A DNA stretch of 64,000 nt. Origin: Leptodontidium sp. MPI-SDFR-AT-0119. Its lineage: Eukaryota; Ascomycota; Leotiomycetes; Helotiales; Leptodontidiaceae. The DNA lies in the NCBI GenBank assembly GCA_020726505.1, contig JAHLEZ010000009.1:806001-870000 (forward strand), read 5' to 3'. Made by a program: the position numbers and the translations under genes. Below, one piece after another: positions 19,866-33,100 of the stretch. The notes beneath the pieces were generated by a model. The model was not told the DNA's origin. It ran no database searches and worked only from the letters and a program-made list of their open reading frames with translations. Within the stretch, counting starts at the first letter, position 1, and the number at the start of each line of letters is the position of its first letter.

Positions 19866-21735
19866 CGGAGACCGCGTTCAAAAGTCTGGAAACCTTAGGC
19901 ACTTAGATTTCTATTTAGGGGGGTCTGAGCGCTGAAGGCTTATTTTAAGCCCTGTAACTTAGGCTGTGCCCCTTAAAACTACCCTGTAAGCACAGTATAC
20001 AGCCCTGTAAGCCTACTAAATATTTTAATTAAATAATTACCCCTTATTTATAATGATATACTTATAGTATTACAATCTAATGAATCCTTAGCTTTTGCTG
20101 ACCCTTTTTCCTCCCTTCCTTATATCTATTGTCCCCTTCTAGCTTAATTATCTCTTTAATATATACAGGAATCCTCTTTATTTATGCCTGAATCTTCTCT
20201 TGAGGCAAATCCTCCTAGTATTAAATCTAAGTTGTTTTTAAGTCTGCTTGAGAGGTTATGGGACCTTTTTTAGTAGTCTCTCTTTTCATCTAAAACTATA
20301 TAGGCTCATAGTATTAAGGTCAAGTGAGTTACTTGGCCACAAAAGCCTTATAACCTTATAAAAATCAAACACTTCTTGACTATACCGATTCCAATGAGAT
20401 AGAGCCTTGTCCTCCTGAATTAGTATACCTGACAACTCCTTCTTACACTCCAAAGCAAAAGGAATAAGCTTAAGTTTTAAGACCTTCTCTTGATACCTAT
20501 ACTAGTTGATTCCGCCCGCTCTATCTTTCACTATATATGCTCTAGTATCCTTATTATGCACAAACTTAGCTCTAGGGCCTAGCTGATTTCTGTCAATATA
20601 AATGCGATGTATTCTATTCTTAAGCTCCTAAATAGCCTTGTCTTGTGCGTACCTCTCTTTATTCCTCTTGTTCAAGTCCTTAGTCTTAGCTGCCTTTTCA
20701 GCTCTACTCTTAGGCTCTTATATATGGTACGGGCCCTTTCTATCATAAGTAAAACAAGACCACCACATAAACTCTGAAAACCCCTTCCACCTACGCACTA
20801 CTATATGCCGATAGTACGTCTCATGCTTAAGTCTCTATACCCTTCTTCTCCCTCTTACCCCACCTAGCTATACGCTAGTCTCATCAGACCATACAACTTT
20901 CTTCCAATCCTTAAGTGTCCAATCCCTATGTACAAGACACTAATCCAGCCTAGCTATCATCTGCTCTATCGTTAAACCTGGCTTGACTGTCCTCTTAAAC
21001 ACTCCATAACCATGCTCTTTTAGTACTCTGTACACAGTACTGCGTGAGACAGGCTGAATTCCCTTGGTCTTATTGACCTTATATACAATGCGAGCTGTCG
21101 ACTATCCCCTAGTTGTGGAATTCTTGATTATTGTCTTAATAATAAGCTCTGCCACCACAGTAGAGGTTTTAGGTCTACTAGACCTAGGAGTATCATCCAT
21201 ATGATGCGGCTCCACAATGCAGTTTTGCCCTGGCATCCAACCACGTGAGATTGCCTTAGCTCTAAGCTTCTAAACAGAGCTTTTTGTCACACCAGTTTTG
21301 GCTGTAATGACCTTATGGTGGACGTTGTCGTCATAAAGAGTGAGAGCTCTGATTCTGGTGCCAATAGTATTATTTCGACTAGCTTTAGACGTGGTAGAGC
21401 TAGTGTTTAAGGCCTCAGATAGTACTATAATAGGTGAAGGAGGAGTAGAGGACTCAGGAGAGTGCAAATCAGGCTCTAAATCACCTGTAGATTCACAGTC
21501 TTCCTAAACATTATTAAAAGTAATTTCAAGATTAATGAGATCTTCAGCGTCGATTTTGGACTGAACTAGAGCCATTTTAATTAATTAAAAAGTGGGAGTG
21601 TGGGAATCCCTTCAAAATTTACCCCACTATAGCCAACTATCAGTTTAAGCGAGCCCTATAAAGCCCTGTAATTATAGGGTCACATCGCTCAAGCTTAAGT
21701 GCCTAAGGTTTCCAGACTTTTGAACGCGACCTTCG
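19866..21735 (-). mobile_element. RIP-killed Tc1/mariner-type transposon nested in LINE copy 1 (1870 bp)
   Basis: The TIRs run inward from CGGAGACCGCGTTCAAAAGT on the left and CGAAGGTCGCGTTCAAAAGT (reverse complement of the right end), and continue for over 35 bases. TA duplications lie at 19864-19865 and 21736-21737. The LINE reverse transcriptase frame resumes after it. It carries one decayed minus-strand transposase. Confidence 0.9.
20010..21575 (-). pseudogene. Tc1-like transposase pseudogene
   Basis: The minus-strand frame starts ATG at 21575 and is broken by many TAG/TAA. Recognisable segments are an N-terminal HTH region (IRALTLYDDNVHHKVI, then TGVTKSSV), a second HTH (STVYRVLKEHGYG), the catalytic block WSDETSV, an Asp-containing IQEDKALSHWNR and a LWPSNSLDLN block. 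These place it in the Tc1-like DDE family. Stops fall at expected Trp/Gln codons, so RIP rather than random drift inactivated it. It is not closely similar to the two undamaged transposases at 5763-8127. Confidence 0.8.
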
Positions 21736-23983
21736 TACTTATAAGTCTAATTTTGTGGATTTCGTCATTTTTAAAAAACTGTACTTTATAACTTGCCTTT
21801 AATAATAAATTAGAGGAATTTTAAACTGTAAATACAGGTATCCCTTAAGGGAGCCCTATTTCATTTATTTTATTCCTTATATATATTCGCGACTTATTTA
21901 AGTTTAAGAATATTAAGCCAATATTATACATAGATAATTTAGTATTAATAGCCTCTTCTAAAAGCTTTAAAAAAAATATAAGTATTTTAGAAAGAGAAGC
22001 TAGCTTATTAGTTAAACTAGGGGAAGAATATTCTATTAGCTTTGATATTAAAAAAACAGAGCTTATTCACTTCTTTAGAAGTAAGAATACCCTTAATATT
22101 ACACTTCCAAATAATACTACACTAGCTCCTAGTAAGCTAGTTAAATGGCTAGGAATATATTTTGATTTAAACCTTAAATTTAAGAATCATAAGTCAATTA
22201 GAGTCTCCCTTATAAAGCAAATGTTTTACCGTATAAATCGACTCTCAAATATTACTATTAGGCTCTCCCTGTTTGCAATTCGTCAATTATATATAGCTTG
22301 TGTTACTAGTGTAGCCGACTATAGTTCTATATTATAGTAGAAAATCAATTGCCTTAATAAGGCTATAATTAGATTATTTCAAGCTTTATAAAACCTAGCT
22401 ACTAAGAAAATATTAGGGGTCTTTAAAACAGCACCTATAATTCCATTAGAGCTTAAAGTAGCTTTACCTCCACCTAATATTAGACTAAATCATACTAGTC
22501 GGCGCTATATTCTCCGCGCCCTAAAACTCAGTAAAAAACACCCTATTAGGCTCGAAGTCGAAAAGGTTATTACAGGAGCTAATGAGGAGTATAACTTACT
22601 AGGTATTTTACTTGAGTCAATTACTACTATTTCAAGCCTAGTCTATTTAATATATTATATAATTGACTTTAATACTTTAGAAGTAATAAGGCACTTTTAC
22701 TTCCCTCCATAAGAAAGAGAAGTACTTTATATTTTTAGAATATTTAAGTTATCTAAAGAAGACGAAGCTAAGGCTCACTTATAATACTTACAAAGTATTT
22801 GTAATAGTCGGAACACCTCTATTTATACAGACGGCTCTCAGACCCCTGAAGGGTACAGAGTAGGCTATTGTGTAGCTATTTATATATATACACAAGGATA
22901 TCCCCTTATACTTACATTTACAAAAATAGGTAATTTAGGGGAGGTCGAATTAGTATATAACAGCGAGCTAGAAGCTATTACACAAGCCATAGAATACGCT
23001 AGTAATACAACGAAAGAAGGGGATAATTTTACAGTCTTTTCAGATAATTAAGCCGCTCTCTTAAGACTTAAAACTCCCTCAAATAACCCCGGGCAAAGTC
23101 AATAAATTAGAGCTATATTAGCGTCTAAGATTATTATTAGTCTAAAGGCTAGTATTACTTTAGCTTGGGTCCCAGGTCACTCTGATATAATTGGAAATGA
23201 AAAAGCAGACAAATTAACTAAAATAGTTACTATGTCTTCTATTAATTCTAATAATACTTCTTTTGCGTATTTAAGAGTTAAACTAAGTAGTCAAAAGAAG
23301 AATGAAATTGGAGCTAATATAACTCAAAATATCAATTCTTAAACCCTGAAAACGTACTCTAAAAAGTATATATACAAAATAACTAAAAAGCTACTTTTAC
23401 CTTTTAGTATTCTAAGAGAAACAAGCAGCTCTTTTTACTAATTAAAACTAGGGCATAGATACTTAAAAGCCTACTTATATAAGCTAGGGCTAGCGTCTAA
23501 TAACAAGTGTAGATGTAGTAGTATTGAAACTACAGAACACTTATTACTTAATTGTAAATACTATAAAGTAAAGCGTAAAAAACTCTACTTTAGTATTAAA
23601 AGCAACTTAGAAATTAGGATTATTACTATTCCCGTTTTATTACATACGTAAATTGGAATTAAAGAAATACTAGTACTCTTAAAAGAGACTAGTATATATA
23701 CAAGGAAATGGCACTAAGAGAGGCTAGGGATTAAAGAAGAAGAAGAAGATTAGGCTATTAAGCCTTAATTTGTACTTTCATTTAGTTATTTCCTTTGTTT
23801 TTAATTTTAATTTTCTTATAAGTTATAGGGAGAATGTTCCCAAATGTATAGTCGCAGTCTAATTCGAACTGAATTTTATATATAATAATTAGCCACGCTA
23901 GTAGACTAGCCGTGCTACATAGTTTCTAACTAATACAGCACGTTAAAAGGAAAAAAAAAAAAAAAAAAAAATCACGAAGGGTT

Positions 23984-25859
23984 ATAATATATTAAAGAGT
24001 TTGTAGACTAGAGGTAATAATAAGGTTAGTACTATTTATCTAATTAAATCTTATTAAATATATACTAAGAATATAGATTTAATTTATAAAGAGAGCTACT
24101 AGGGAATACTAGGAGACGCAGTTATTAAAAGATAAGACTTAGAGTTTTGAACTTAACTAAGATCGAATATTAACTTTGATAAGAGATCACGAGTATATAG
24201 AAAATTGGACCCCCGAGAGGGTCAAGTACGCATAGTATTACAGTCCTTTAGCCCTTCTTCCTTATATTAGTCTTTAGTATATTATAATCGGTGGATTAGA
24301 ATACTTATTAAAACCTTTGTACTTTATTTAAAAGATAAGAGTATAAAAAATATTATTTGAGATTCGTAGTCTAAGAGGGTATTCCTTAACTACGATACAT
24401 TATGATATAAATATAATTAAGTAATAACGCTCGCTAATTAATTGAATTCTTAAGTGTTCGTACTAGAATTTCATATGCTTTTAACACGCTAAGTAAAGGC
24501 TATGTCTAAGTTATAAGGTATTCCCGAATATTCTTACTACATATTGTAGGCGGCTGCCTTATATTTAAACTTCCGCTCACGAGAAATATATAATACTTAA
24601 ACGTAATACTTACTAATTGTAAATTTCTTACTTCTTCACTTATTTTCATAATAGCCTAGTTACATTCGCATGTTGTTAAAATCTATCACCCTTGTACCCT
24701 ACTATAATAGTCGTGGCCACTATACATTTCTTTAATCGGAAGCACGCTACTATTAATAGGCAATTACTAATACTATCTTGTAAGGAGCATTTAGTGTGTT
24801 CTCTTATTAAGAATCGAATTAGTAAAGTATTCTTTATATATATAAAAGAAGCTTATTAATGTATTATAAGTATTATAATCTTAGTTCTTAAAGTTTAATA
24901 CCTCTTTAATCTTTATTTTGAATTAGCTTTAACTAGGCACTTAAATATTAACAGCGCGGCTATAAACGCCGTATAGGGGCGCCACGGCGTTTATATATAT
25001 GCGGAAGTATAAGGCGCCGGTGCCTGCCGTAGTAATAATATTATGCTATCCCCCGCATTACTTATAACAACTAACGGACTTAGAGTTTATAATAGCCCTA
25101 GCTTCGTTATAGCGTTTGCCTTAGCGTTTGCCTTAGTGTCTGCCTTAGCGTCTGCCTTAGTGTCTCCCCTCGCGTCCGCCTAGCGTTTACTAAGTCGCTG
25201 AGGCAAGTATTAGTGTACTTCTAGCTTCGGCATTAGCGCTATTTAAGAATAAGTTCTCGTAATATATATAAGTGAACTGTTATCTTTAGCTTATATACGA
25301 AGATTTTGTTATTTGTTAGCTTAATAAAGAAGTAATTGTCGTCCTGAAGGTCGATTCAATTTTCGCTTAATAGTACTAGATATATTAGTGTTTGATAGTT
25401 ACGTTTAAATTAGGGTTTAAACATTAATAAGCTATTGGCAGAATTTTACGGCATATAAAAAGCAGAAAACGCCACTATAGTATTATTAACTAGAGGGAGT
25501 CAAGCCTGTGGCTTTATAGCTATTCCCTTCTTAGAAAGAATTAGCAAGCACGGCTAAGGAGTATATTTAATAGTAAACGCTATAAATACTTTATAACAAA
25601 ATTAGAAATAAATTACTAGGCTCCGTTTAAGAATTTAGTAAGATAACGGCCGTTTATTGCCTCTTAATTACTAAACCTTCGGCTTTACGTTAAATCTAAA
25701 TCTCAAAAGATAATAAATTAGTTTTATTTTAATTATAACAAGCTAAATCATTAAGTCACAAGTAACAAGGAAAAGAACCTCAAATTAAATAAGATTTTGA
25801 ATAAATATTATATACTTTGCCCTCGCCTCTTTGTAATACTTGTTATATAACTCCTTTTA
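23984..25859. other. AT-rich RIP-degraded stretch with a 12-bp satellite
   Basis: No gene was recognised between LINE copy 1 and the 4-kb DNA transposon. It includes the 12-bp tandem array at 25111-25182 and a small hairpin with 11-base arms at 24962-24972 and 24984-24994 (ATAAACGCCGT). The rest is AT-rich without coherent frames. Confidence 0.4.
25111..25182 (+). repeat. 12-bp tandem repeat, six units
   Basis: Six consecutive 12-base units start AGCGTTTGCCTT, AGCGTTTGCCTT, AGTGTCTGCCTT and so on. They vary mainly by C/T changes, consistent with RIP or drift on an ancestral AGCGTCTGCCTT-like unit. It is not in a reading frame that can be followed outside the array. Confidence 0.85.
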
Positions 25860-28800
25860 CAGTCGGACCGCTTCAAACACGACAATTTTAGAAATTAAGT
25901 ATTATAAAATATCTGTTTAACCTATATTATGCGCCTAATTGCTAGCGTTCTAACGGACCCACTTTCATCCCGATCGGGCTTAGGATTAAATACTTATAAC
26001 GTTACCAAGGCCGTGACAGGGGGGCCAAAAATTTTGAGATTTTTATTTTATATATATATATGTTTTTAAATTCTAATAATGAATATTATTCAATTATTTT
26101 TCTTTCTAAATTTGTCATTAAATAGAATGAAGCTTTTGATAAGAAATCCTTTTAAGAATTATTAAACGGACTCACTTTATATTATACTTTTTATTTTTTA
26201 GTTATTTTTAAAATTAAATAAATAATTGAATTAAAAGCCGACGATTCTATAAAGTTAGAAAGAGATCTTTAATTTAGATTCGGAGTTTAACTCTTTATAA
26301 AGCACTTTTATAACTGCTGAGCTAGCTACCGCGCTAGTAAATAAATACAAAATCTAACTAATCAAGCCAATTCGTCTATCTCTTGTTTACCTTCGGGGAT
26401 GATATTAAACTCCTTTATTATAGTCTCTGAGATAGTTCTATGGCCGCTTTGTTTCTTAACACACTAACCGGCTTGCTTCACGCTAAGCCCTTTCCGGTAA
26501 GTGTCCATAAAGCGTGAAGCTCTATTACAGTACCTTCGTAGCGTATTAAGAGGACAAGAATTAAGAGCTTTAAAATAAGCTTCTTTAGCCTAAAGATATA
26601 AGTTAGTAAATTAAAAGATTAAATTATATAACGTACCTCCGGAAAGGTCTCTTTCCAAACCTGTTAATAAAGGTTCTTATAATAGGCCTAATATATCTCA
26701 ATCGGATTTAGCTCGCAATGGAATTTCGGTAGAAATAGACACTTATAGCCCTTAGCCAATAGTATCTCTTTAAGTGCTGATTTCTGTTTAAAGAAATCCT
26801 TGTGATTGGTTAGAATTCTCGCTAAACAATAGGTTATAGGCTTTTTAGGAGGCTAAGAAAGAATTGGATTACAATTCTTTTTAGCTTTACTAGAGCACTT
26901 AGTAACTGGGCATATTTTACCTATTAATTATTAATATATTACTTAATAAATAAAAGTTGCTTACTAATTAGTAAACAACCTCTCTCGGCAAGGATCGCTC
27001 TAATCCCCTTTGGGACTTCTTTAATTATAGTCTTCTTAACTCTCTTTTTATTAGGGTGGCCTTTAATTGCCACCTTAATAGTCTTTTTTACCTTGTGATT
27101 TAACTCTTAAATTGTACTAACTAATCCACGGGCTCGCTTAGCCTCGCTAATATTAGGAGGAAAGGTTGTATTCTATAAACTTAAAGTTAGTAAGTACTTC
27201 TTAAAAGGGAAGGTATAACTGAATTAACCTTCTAAGGCAAAGGAGCTCCGCCTTCACTAAGATTTATAGCAAAAGCGTTTAAAGCTTCGTCTCCCTTACT
27301 AGCGTGAGCACTTGATTAGTCGAATACGAAAACAGCTACCTTATTCGGGTGCTTTTCTTTGAATATATCGATAGCGTTAGTAACTTGAGCTAATAGTTGC
27401 TTTGTATCCCAATAAGGCGTTTTATTAAGGCCTCCGGGATAAATTATTTGCCGAGTATCTCTTGAGCCAATTATAAGCCTCCCTTTAAGGCTTATAAAGT
27501 CAGAGTAGTGAATTAGCCCTCCTTTACTTTTTGAAGGCATTTTTTGTTAATTCTCGTTTAACTAAATTCGCTTAGAGTACTCTTTAACGTGAAAGCAACT
27601 CTCGTCGTGGTAATATATAACGTGCTCTTTTTCTCCTAAGGGTAGGTCAGGTGTAATAGGTTATGGTACTCCGTTAGTATCTTCTTCGTAGTTAGTAGAA
27701 AGAGCTTAATATTGAGCTATTTGCGGTAGAAATTCCTTTTAAATTAGTTAATAAATACTTCCTAAAAAGGAAGGTATAACTTACTGTTTGACGATATTCG
27801 ATTACGTCAGCTCTCTTATAGCCGTCTATATAAACCCCTTTCTTTTCTTTAGTAGCGTAAAATTTGAGGCGATTTAACCACTTATAAGTAACTGTTTTAC
27901 CGAGGGGTTTCTACTCTTTTGGCTTTTTACCGGGGTTATTACGTGTACCGGTAGTCTTTCTTAAAAGAGGTTTCTTACTCTTTTTAGCTGAAGTAAGTAA
28001 GCGAGGCATAATTTTCGTATTAAGAGCGTAGCGAAACCTCTTTGGCGTGACGGTAGCGAGTTTCTGAGCTAATAACTAAGTCTTACAAGCTCGAAAAACG
28101 TCTTCGTTGTTTAAATAAGACCGATTTTGTTGTTTACTTCCTCGAGTTTTAATTAGTAGAGATCTATGCGTACGGTAATAAAGAAACAAAGCTCTAATTT
28201 TACGGGCAAGAGTTTTTCTGTCTCTTGTAAGGTAATTACTCTTAGTAACAAGAAGAGAGGCTTCGATTCGACCTCGGCGAGGACTCTTTTTTAAGAGATT
28301 TTGAACGTATTATTAAATTAAGTAATAATCGAAGTAGAGTCGAGATAAGAGCTTGATTCGCTTATTTTCAGGTTGCTTCTTAATCGAGTTAAGAACCTCT
28401 CTATAAGTCCTTGGCGTTGAATTAAGCTCTGGAGAGCCTATATTAATAACGTTATTAATCAAAGAGTCTAATAAGAGCTCACTTCGTCTACTGTTAATAA
28501 ACTTTATATTGTTGAGATCGTCTAATTCAATAGAGTAATCTTCGGCTCTTAATTCCTCTTTAATAAGCTTGTTAAATTCAGAATCTTCGTCACTCGATTC
28601 GATATCTTCGAATATATCGTCTTCTTCTTCTTGAGGTAGTAATAGAGGTGGAGGTAAAGGTGGAGGTTTTAGCGTAAAAAAGCTAGTGAGAGCTTTTTGA
28701 GTGGTCGATTTAATATTCGACGGCGTTTGAGAAGCTTTTTAAAGAGCCTTTTGTCGATTTATCTCCGCTTGAGCACGACGAGCTCTTTTCTGAGTATTAA

Positions 28801-29839
28801 GACTCTTATCTTTAAGGGAAGCTAATTTGCTTTGATAAGGGCCTTTAGGTTCTAATTTATAAGTTAGATAATTATATAATAAAGAGTTAAAGAATAACTT
28901 ACTAAGAGTTAGCGTATTAATTACTTTCTTAAAAGGTATATTTTAGTTACCTTTTAAGTTAATTATTAACTAAGAAAAGGACTTAGAGATCTTAACCTCT
29001 TCGTCTACTTCTCTCTTAACATCTAATTTGTTAATGTCCTCCCTGTCTAGCCTATCTAGGCCTAGCTCTTTAAGATCTTGATTTAAATACTCGTTATTAT
29101 AAGTAGTATTATCTTCTTCTTTACTCTTAGTCTCTTCCTCGCTCTCTAATTCGCTAATCACTTGAGCTACTGTATTCTCCTCCTCAGATTCTAATCCGTC
29201 GACTTGACTACTATTAAAAGCAGTAGGCGTGTGCGTAGGGGTATGCTTTGTAGGTCGTAAGGGTAGGAGAAGTGTGGTAGAGGTAGTAGAGGATTTTAGT
29301 GTTTTTTGACGAGAACGCTTTGTGATTGGCCTAATAGGCGATCTAGGAGGTGATTTAGCGAGCGTATTGCTTCTATTTCGCTTCGAAGAAGCCATATTAA
29401 GTCTTATAAAGGTGTGGTAGTTGTGGTGGTTATAAAGGTAAGGTAATATAAGATAGGTTTGACGTTAAAGTTGAAGATATTTTCACTCGCGTAAGTGCCA
29501 AGAGTGAAAACAAATAAATAACTAGATTTCAAATCTCAATAATTTTAAAAATCTTTTAATCTAGATTATAGAAGAGAGTCAGGGGCGTCGAATGCACTTA
29601 TTAGTTTTTTTTTTGTGGGTCTTAATAAGAAAGTTATCGTTGCCAAGGCCAAGGGTGCCAAAAGTTTTAAAACCCCGCCAAGACTCGATGATATTAAAGT
29701 GTAACTTTTTAATTACATAGTAAAATAAAAAAAACTTAGAGGCTAAATAGCGGTATTTGATTAGACGCAGATTATAGATTAAACAGATATTTTATAATAC
29801 TTAATTTGTAAAATTGTCGTGTTTGAAGCGGTCCGACTG
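25860..29839 (-). mobile_element. 4-kb DNA transposon with about 60-bp TIRs, RIP-degraded
   Basis: The left end CAGTCGGACCGCTTCAAACA and about 40 further bases recur inverted at the right end (about 29778-29839). TA dinucleotides flank both ends (25858-25859 and 29840-29841). The large size and coding content on the minus strand point to one long transposase of over 600 residues, now full of stops. The right TA abuts the target duplication of LINE copy 2, so the two elements lie end to end. Confidence 0.85.
27180..29395 (-). pseudogene. Large DDE-type transposase pseudogene
   Basis: The frame starts MASSKRNRSNTLAKSP at 29395 with a Ser/Pro/Lys-rich tail and an acidic segment, and continues through stops and probable introns. 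Recognisable parts are a WLNRLKFYATKEKKGVYIDG segment with RADVIEYR (about 27810-27900), YHDESCFHVKEYSKR (about 27590), SKGGLIHYSDFISLKGRL (about 27500), and VFVFD-stop-SSAH (about 27310). In relatives the last reads as Asp-(Asn/Gln)-Ser-Ser-x-His. The HDES and FVFD acidic residues are the likely catalytic ones. I know the pattern from fungal DDE-superfamily proteins but do not assign a named superfamily. Stops such as TAA for CAA at the FVFD site fit RIP. Confidence 0.65.
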
Positions 29840-30129
29840 TACTTCCCTTTATTTTTTTATATTTTTTTTCCTTTTAACGTGCTGTATTAGTTATAAACTA
29901 TGTAGCACGGCTAGTTTACTAGCGTGTCTTCTTATTTATATACAATATCCTTTTCTATATGATTGCTAATATATCTTTCGGAACATTCTCTAGTAAAAAC
30001 CCTAAAAGTAACTCTATAACTAAAACTCTTAATAAGTAACTAAATAACAAAGGAAATATAATTGTAGGCTAATAAGCCTTAGTCTTCGTTGCTAATATTC
30101 TCTTCTTCCGCTCTTTGACTTCTTTCTAA

Positions 30130-33100
30130 ATACTATTTTCTTATACATATACTAGTCTCTTTTAAGAATACTAATACGTGTTTAATTCCAATTTTTGTAT
30201 GTAATAAGAAAGGTAGAGTTAACTCCCTTAGGCTAGTTTCTTTCTTAATATTTTGAGTAAGAGATAAACGTTGCCTTCGGTACTCTTTATAATCTAAAAG
30301 CAAGTGTCTTGTAGTCTCGATACTACCGCAAATACAGCGGTTCTCTTGTATTATACTTAGCTTATTTAAATAGGCTTTAAGGTACCCGTGGCCTAGCTTT
30401 AGTTGGAAAAAGGAGCTAGCTTGCTCTCTAATAGTTCCGCTAGGTAAGAGGATCTTTTTAGATATCTTACACGAGTACCTACTAGCGTAGGAGGCTAAAG
30501 ATATTGATTTCTTATTTTGTTTTAAGTAAAGAGCAATTTCAGATTTCATAACCTTATTAATTTGTATCCCTAAGAATGTAAAAGAAGTGTGGTTACTAGA
30601 CGACTAAATAAAGGTAGCTTGTTTAGCTAGTTTATTGGCCTCTTCGTTTCCTACTATATTAGAGTGGCCTAGTACCCAAATGATATTAATACTAGTTCCT
30701 TGACTAATTAAAGCCTTAGACGCTAATAGAGCCTCAATTTAGTGGTTTTGGCCTGGTTTATCTGAGGGAGTTTGTAGTCTTAAAATAGTCGCTTGGTTAT
30801 CTGAGAATACGTTGATTTGTTCCCCTTCTTTTGCATTTACGTTAGCTATTGTAATAGCTTTAATTATAGCCTCTAATTCTCTATTATATACAATTTCTAC
30901 TTCCTTAATATCCTTTTTATAAGTAGAATTAGGGGCGCTAGGAGGTATTGTATTTTAGTGTGAATAAGAGGCAAAAGCGTAGCCTATTCTGTGCCCCTTT
31001 TGCGTCTGAGAGCCATTTGTATATATAGAGGTAGTATTCGTATTACAAATGTCTTGTAAATACTAAATATATTGCTTTGCCTCTTCCTCTTTTTCTAATT
31101 TAGATATTTGAATATTATATAGTACTTCTCTCTCCTATAGAGGGAAATAAAAGTGTTTTATTTCTTTAAGTGTATTTAAATCAATTAAGGGATAAATTGA
31201 CTTTACTAGGCTCTCGACTTGAGTAGTAGAATTAGGATTAAATTCCTCGAGGTCTTGCGTTTCCTCATTAATTCTATTTATAGCTTTATTAACTGTTTCC
31301 CTAATTAAGTGTCTTGGGCTTAACTTTAAGGCACGGAGTATGTAGCGTCTAGAGCTATAGTTTAATCTAATATATGGTGGAAGTATTGCTGCCTCTAGTT
31401 CTATAGGGATAATAGGGGAGGTTTTAAACACTCCTAATATCTTTCTAATAGCTAGGTTTTGTACAGCTTGTAGTGGCTTTAGTATAGGCTTTGTTTTTGT
31501 ATTAATTTTCCACTATAATATAGAACCGTAGTCTAATATACTAGTAATGTAGGCTAAGTAAAGTTGTCGAATTGCATAGGGGGAGAGCCCTTTAGTAATA
31601 TTTATTAGCCTATTTAGGCGATAAAACATCTGCTTTCCTTCGGAAGCCTTAATCGCTATATGTTCTTTAAACTTAAGATTTGAGTCAAAGTAAATTCCTA
31701 GCTAGCGTACTAGTTTTTTAGGAGCTAATACGCTATCATTTAGTAGTTTTAAGGAGAGGAGGTTTTTATTATAAAAGAAGTGTATTAATTCTGTTTTTTC
31801 AATATTAAAGCTAATTAATTTTTCCTCTCCTGACTTAACTAGGGCCTTAGCCTCTCTTTCTAGTATCTTAATATTATTCTTAAAGCTTTTTGAAGAGGCT
31901 ATTAGCCCTATATCGTCCATGTATGATATAGGCTTAATACTTCGGGACTTAAATATGTCCCGAATATATATAAGGAATAGAATTAGCGAAATAGGACTTC
32001 TTTAAGGGATACCCGTATTAATAAGATGAAAAGCTTTAGTTAAATTATTAAAGCTTAATCTTATAATTCGGTTTTCTATAAACGATTTAATCTACGTTAT
32101 AAGGCTTAATAGTAGTTTTAAGGAGACTAGGATTTCTAGTAACCTGTTTTTTGCCACGTGATCGAATGCTCCCTTAACATCAAGAAACAGGGCGCTAGTC
32201 TTTAGTTTATTCGCCTTATTAATCTCTACTTCATTTTGTAATAGTAAAGTTACATTAATAGCCGATTTATGTAATCTACTACCGATTTGGGAATCATGTA
32301 ATAGGCTAGTAGTCTCGGCTAAGTAGCTAAGGCGCTGTGCTAATATTCTTTCAGAGACCTTCCCTAGGCAATTTAATAAGGATATAACTTTATATGCTTT
32401 TGCTTTTAGTTTTAAGTAGTCTAGTTTTTTTGGTTTCTTAAGAATAAAGCCAGTAGCTTGTTTCTATATTTTTGGGTGATACCCTTGACTTATAAGTATT
32501 GAGTATACTTTAAAGAATATATTTGGAATAGTTAAATAAGCTTGGATTATAATTTCCTGTGTTATAAGATCAGGGCCAGGGGTTTTACCCTTAATCTTAG
32601 TAGTACATACTCTACTTAATTCCCCTTGGGATAAAGAAGGCCAATTCCAAAGCTCTTTACTAGCTTTTGAATAGCTAGTGTTTTTTAGGCTTTATAAGTT
32701 AAGGCCTTCTGTAGTAGGCGGTTCTAGAAAGAGGGTACTTCTAAAGATATTACACTTTTTATAGAAAGCCGATTTTAACTCATTTGTTTCTGAGTTATAT
32801 AAGCTAGGGATAAGCTGTGAGCTAAATCCTTTTGTATATAATATTACTTTAAAAATCGACTAAGTATCTTCTCTTTCTAAGAATTTATTCTAGTGCTTTG
32901 TTTTCTCTAATTTAATAGAGTTAAAGTAAAGGTTTTTAGCTTCTTTAAGCTCTTCTTGAAATAAAGTATACTCTGAAGCCTTTGCTTTTTAGTATAGCTT
33001 TTGTATTCTTTTCCGTAGAGCTTTTAAGTCTTCATTCCACCAGGGTTTACTATTAATTAAGTGCTTTGACTTTGGAATCGTCATATTAGCTGCCTCAACT

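Larger units (their letters stand above)
18052..23752 (+). pseudogene. LINE copy 1 ORF2 (endonuclease-RT-RNase H), RIP-inactivated
   Basis: The frame follows ORF1 directly and is interrupted by the nested Tc1 element (19866-21735). An endonuclease/exonuclease/phosphatase region gives LLGDFNIHHPWWDP (about 18455) and then GSDYFGV at about 18690, where copies 2 and 3 keep His in the SDH catalytic motif. The reverse transcriptase active site reads YIDN (21927-21938) instead of YIDD/YMDD. The RNase H region has YTDGSQ (about 22825) and FSDN (about 23038), then PGHSDIIGNEKADKL (about 23170). A C-terminal Cys/His cluster follows near 23505. Both catalytic changes are C-to-T or G-to-A, and stops are frequent. 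Not functional. Confidence 0.85.
16255..23969 (+). mobile_element. Complete Tad-like LINE, copy 1 (RIP-killed, with nested Tc1)
   Basis: This non-LTR retrotransposon has both ends preserved. A 14-bp target duplication AATCACGAAGGGTT lies at 16241-16254 and 23970-23983, and the 3' end is a poly-A tail (23951-23969). Without the nested Tc1 element and its TA duplication it is 5843 bp, matching copies 2 and 3 (5831 and 5838 bp). It has two ORFs: ORF1 with zinc knuckles, then ORF2 with endonuclease, reverse transcriptase and RNase H. Both are full of TAG/TAA at former Gln/Trp codons. It is the most heavily decayed of the three copies. Confidence 0.92.
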
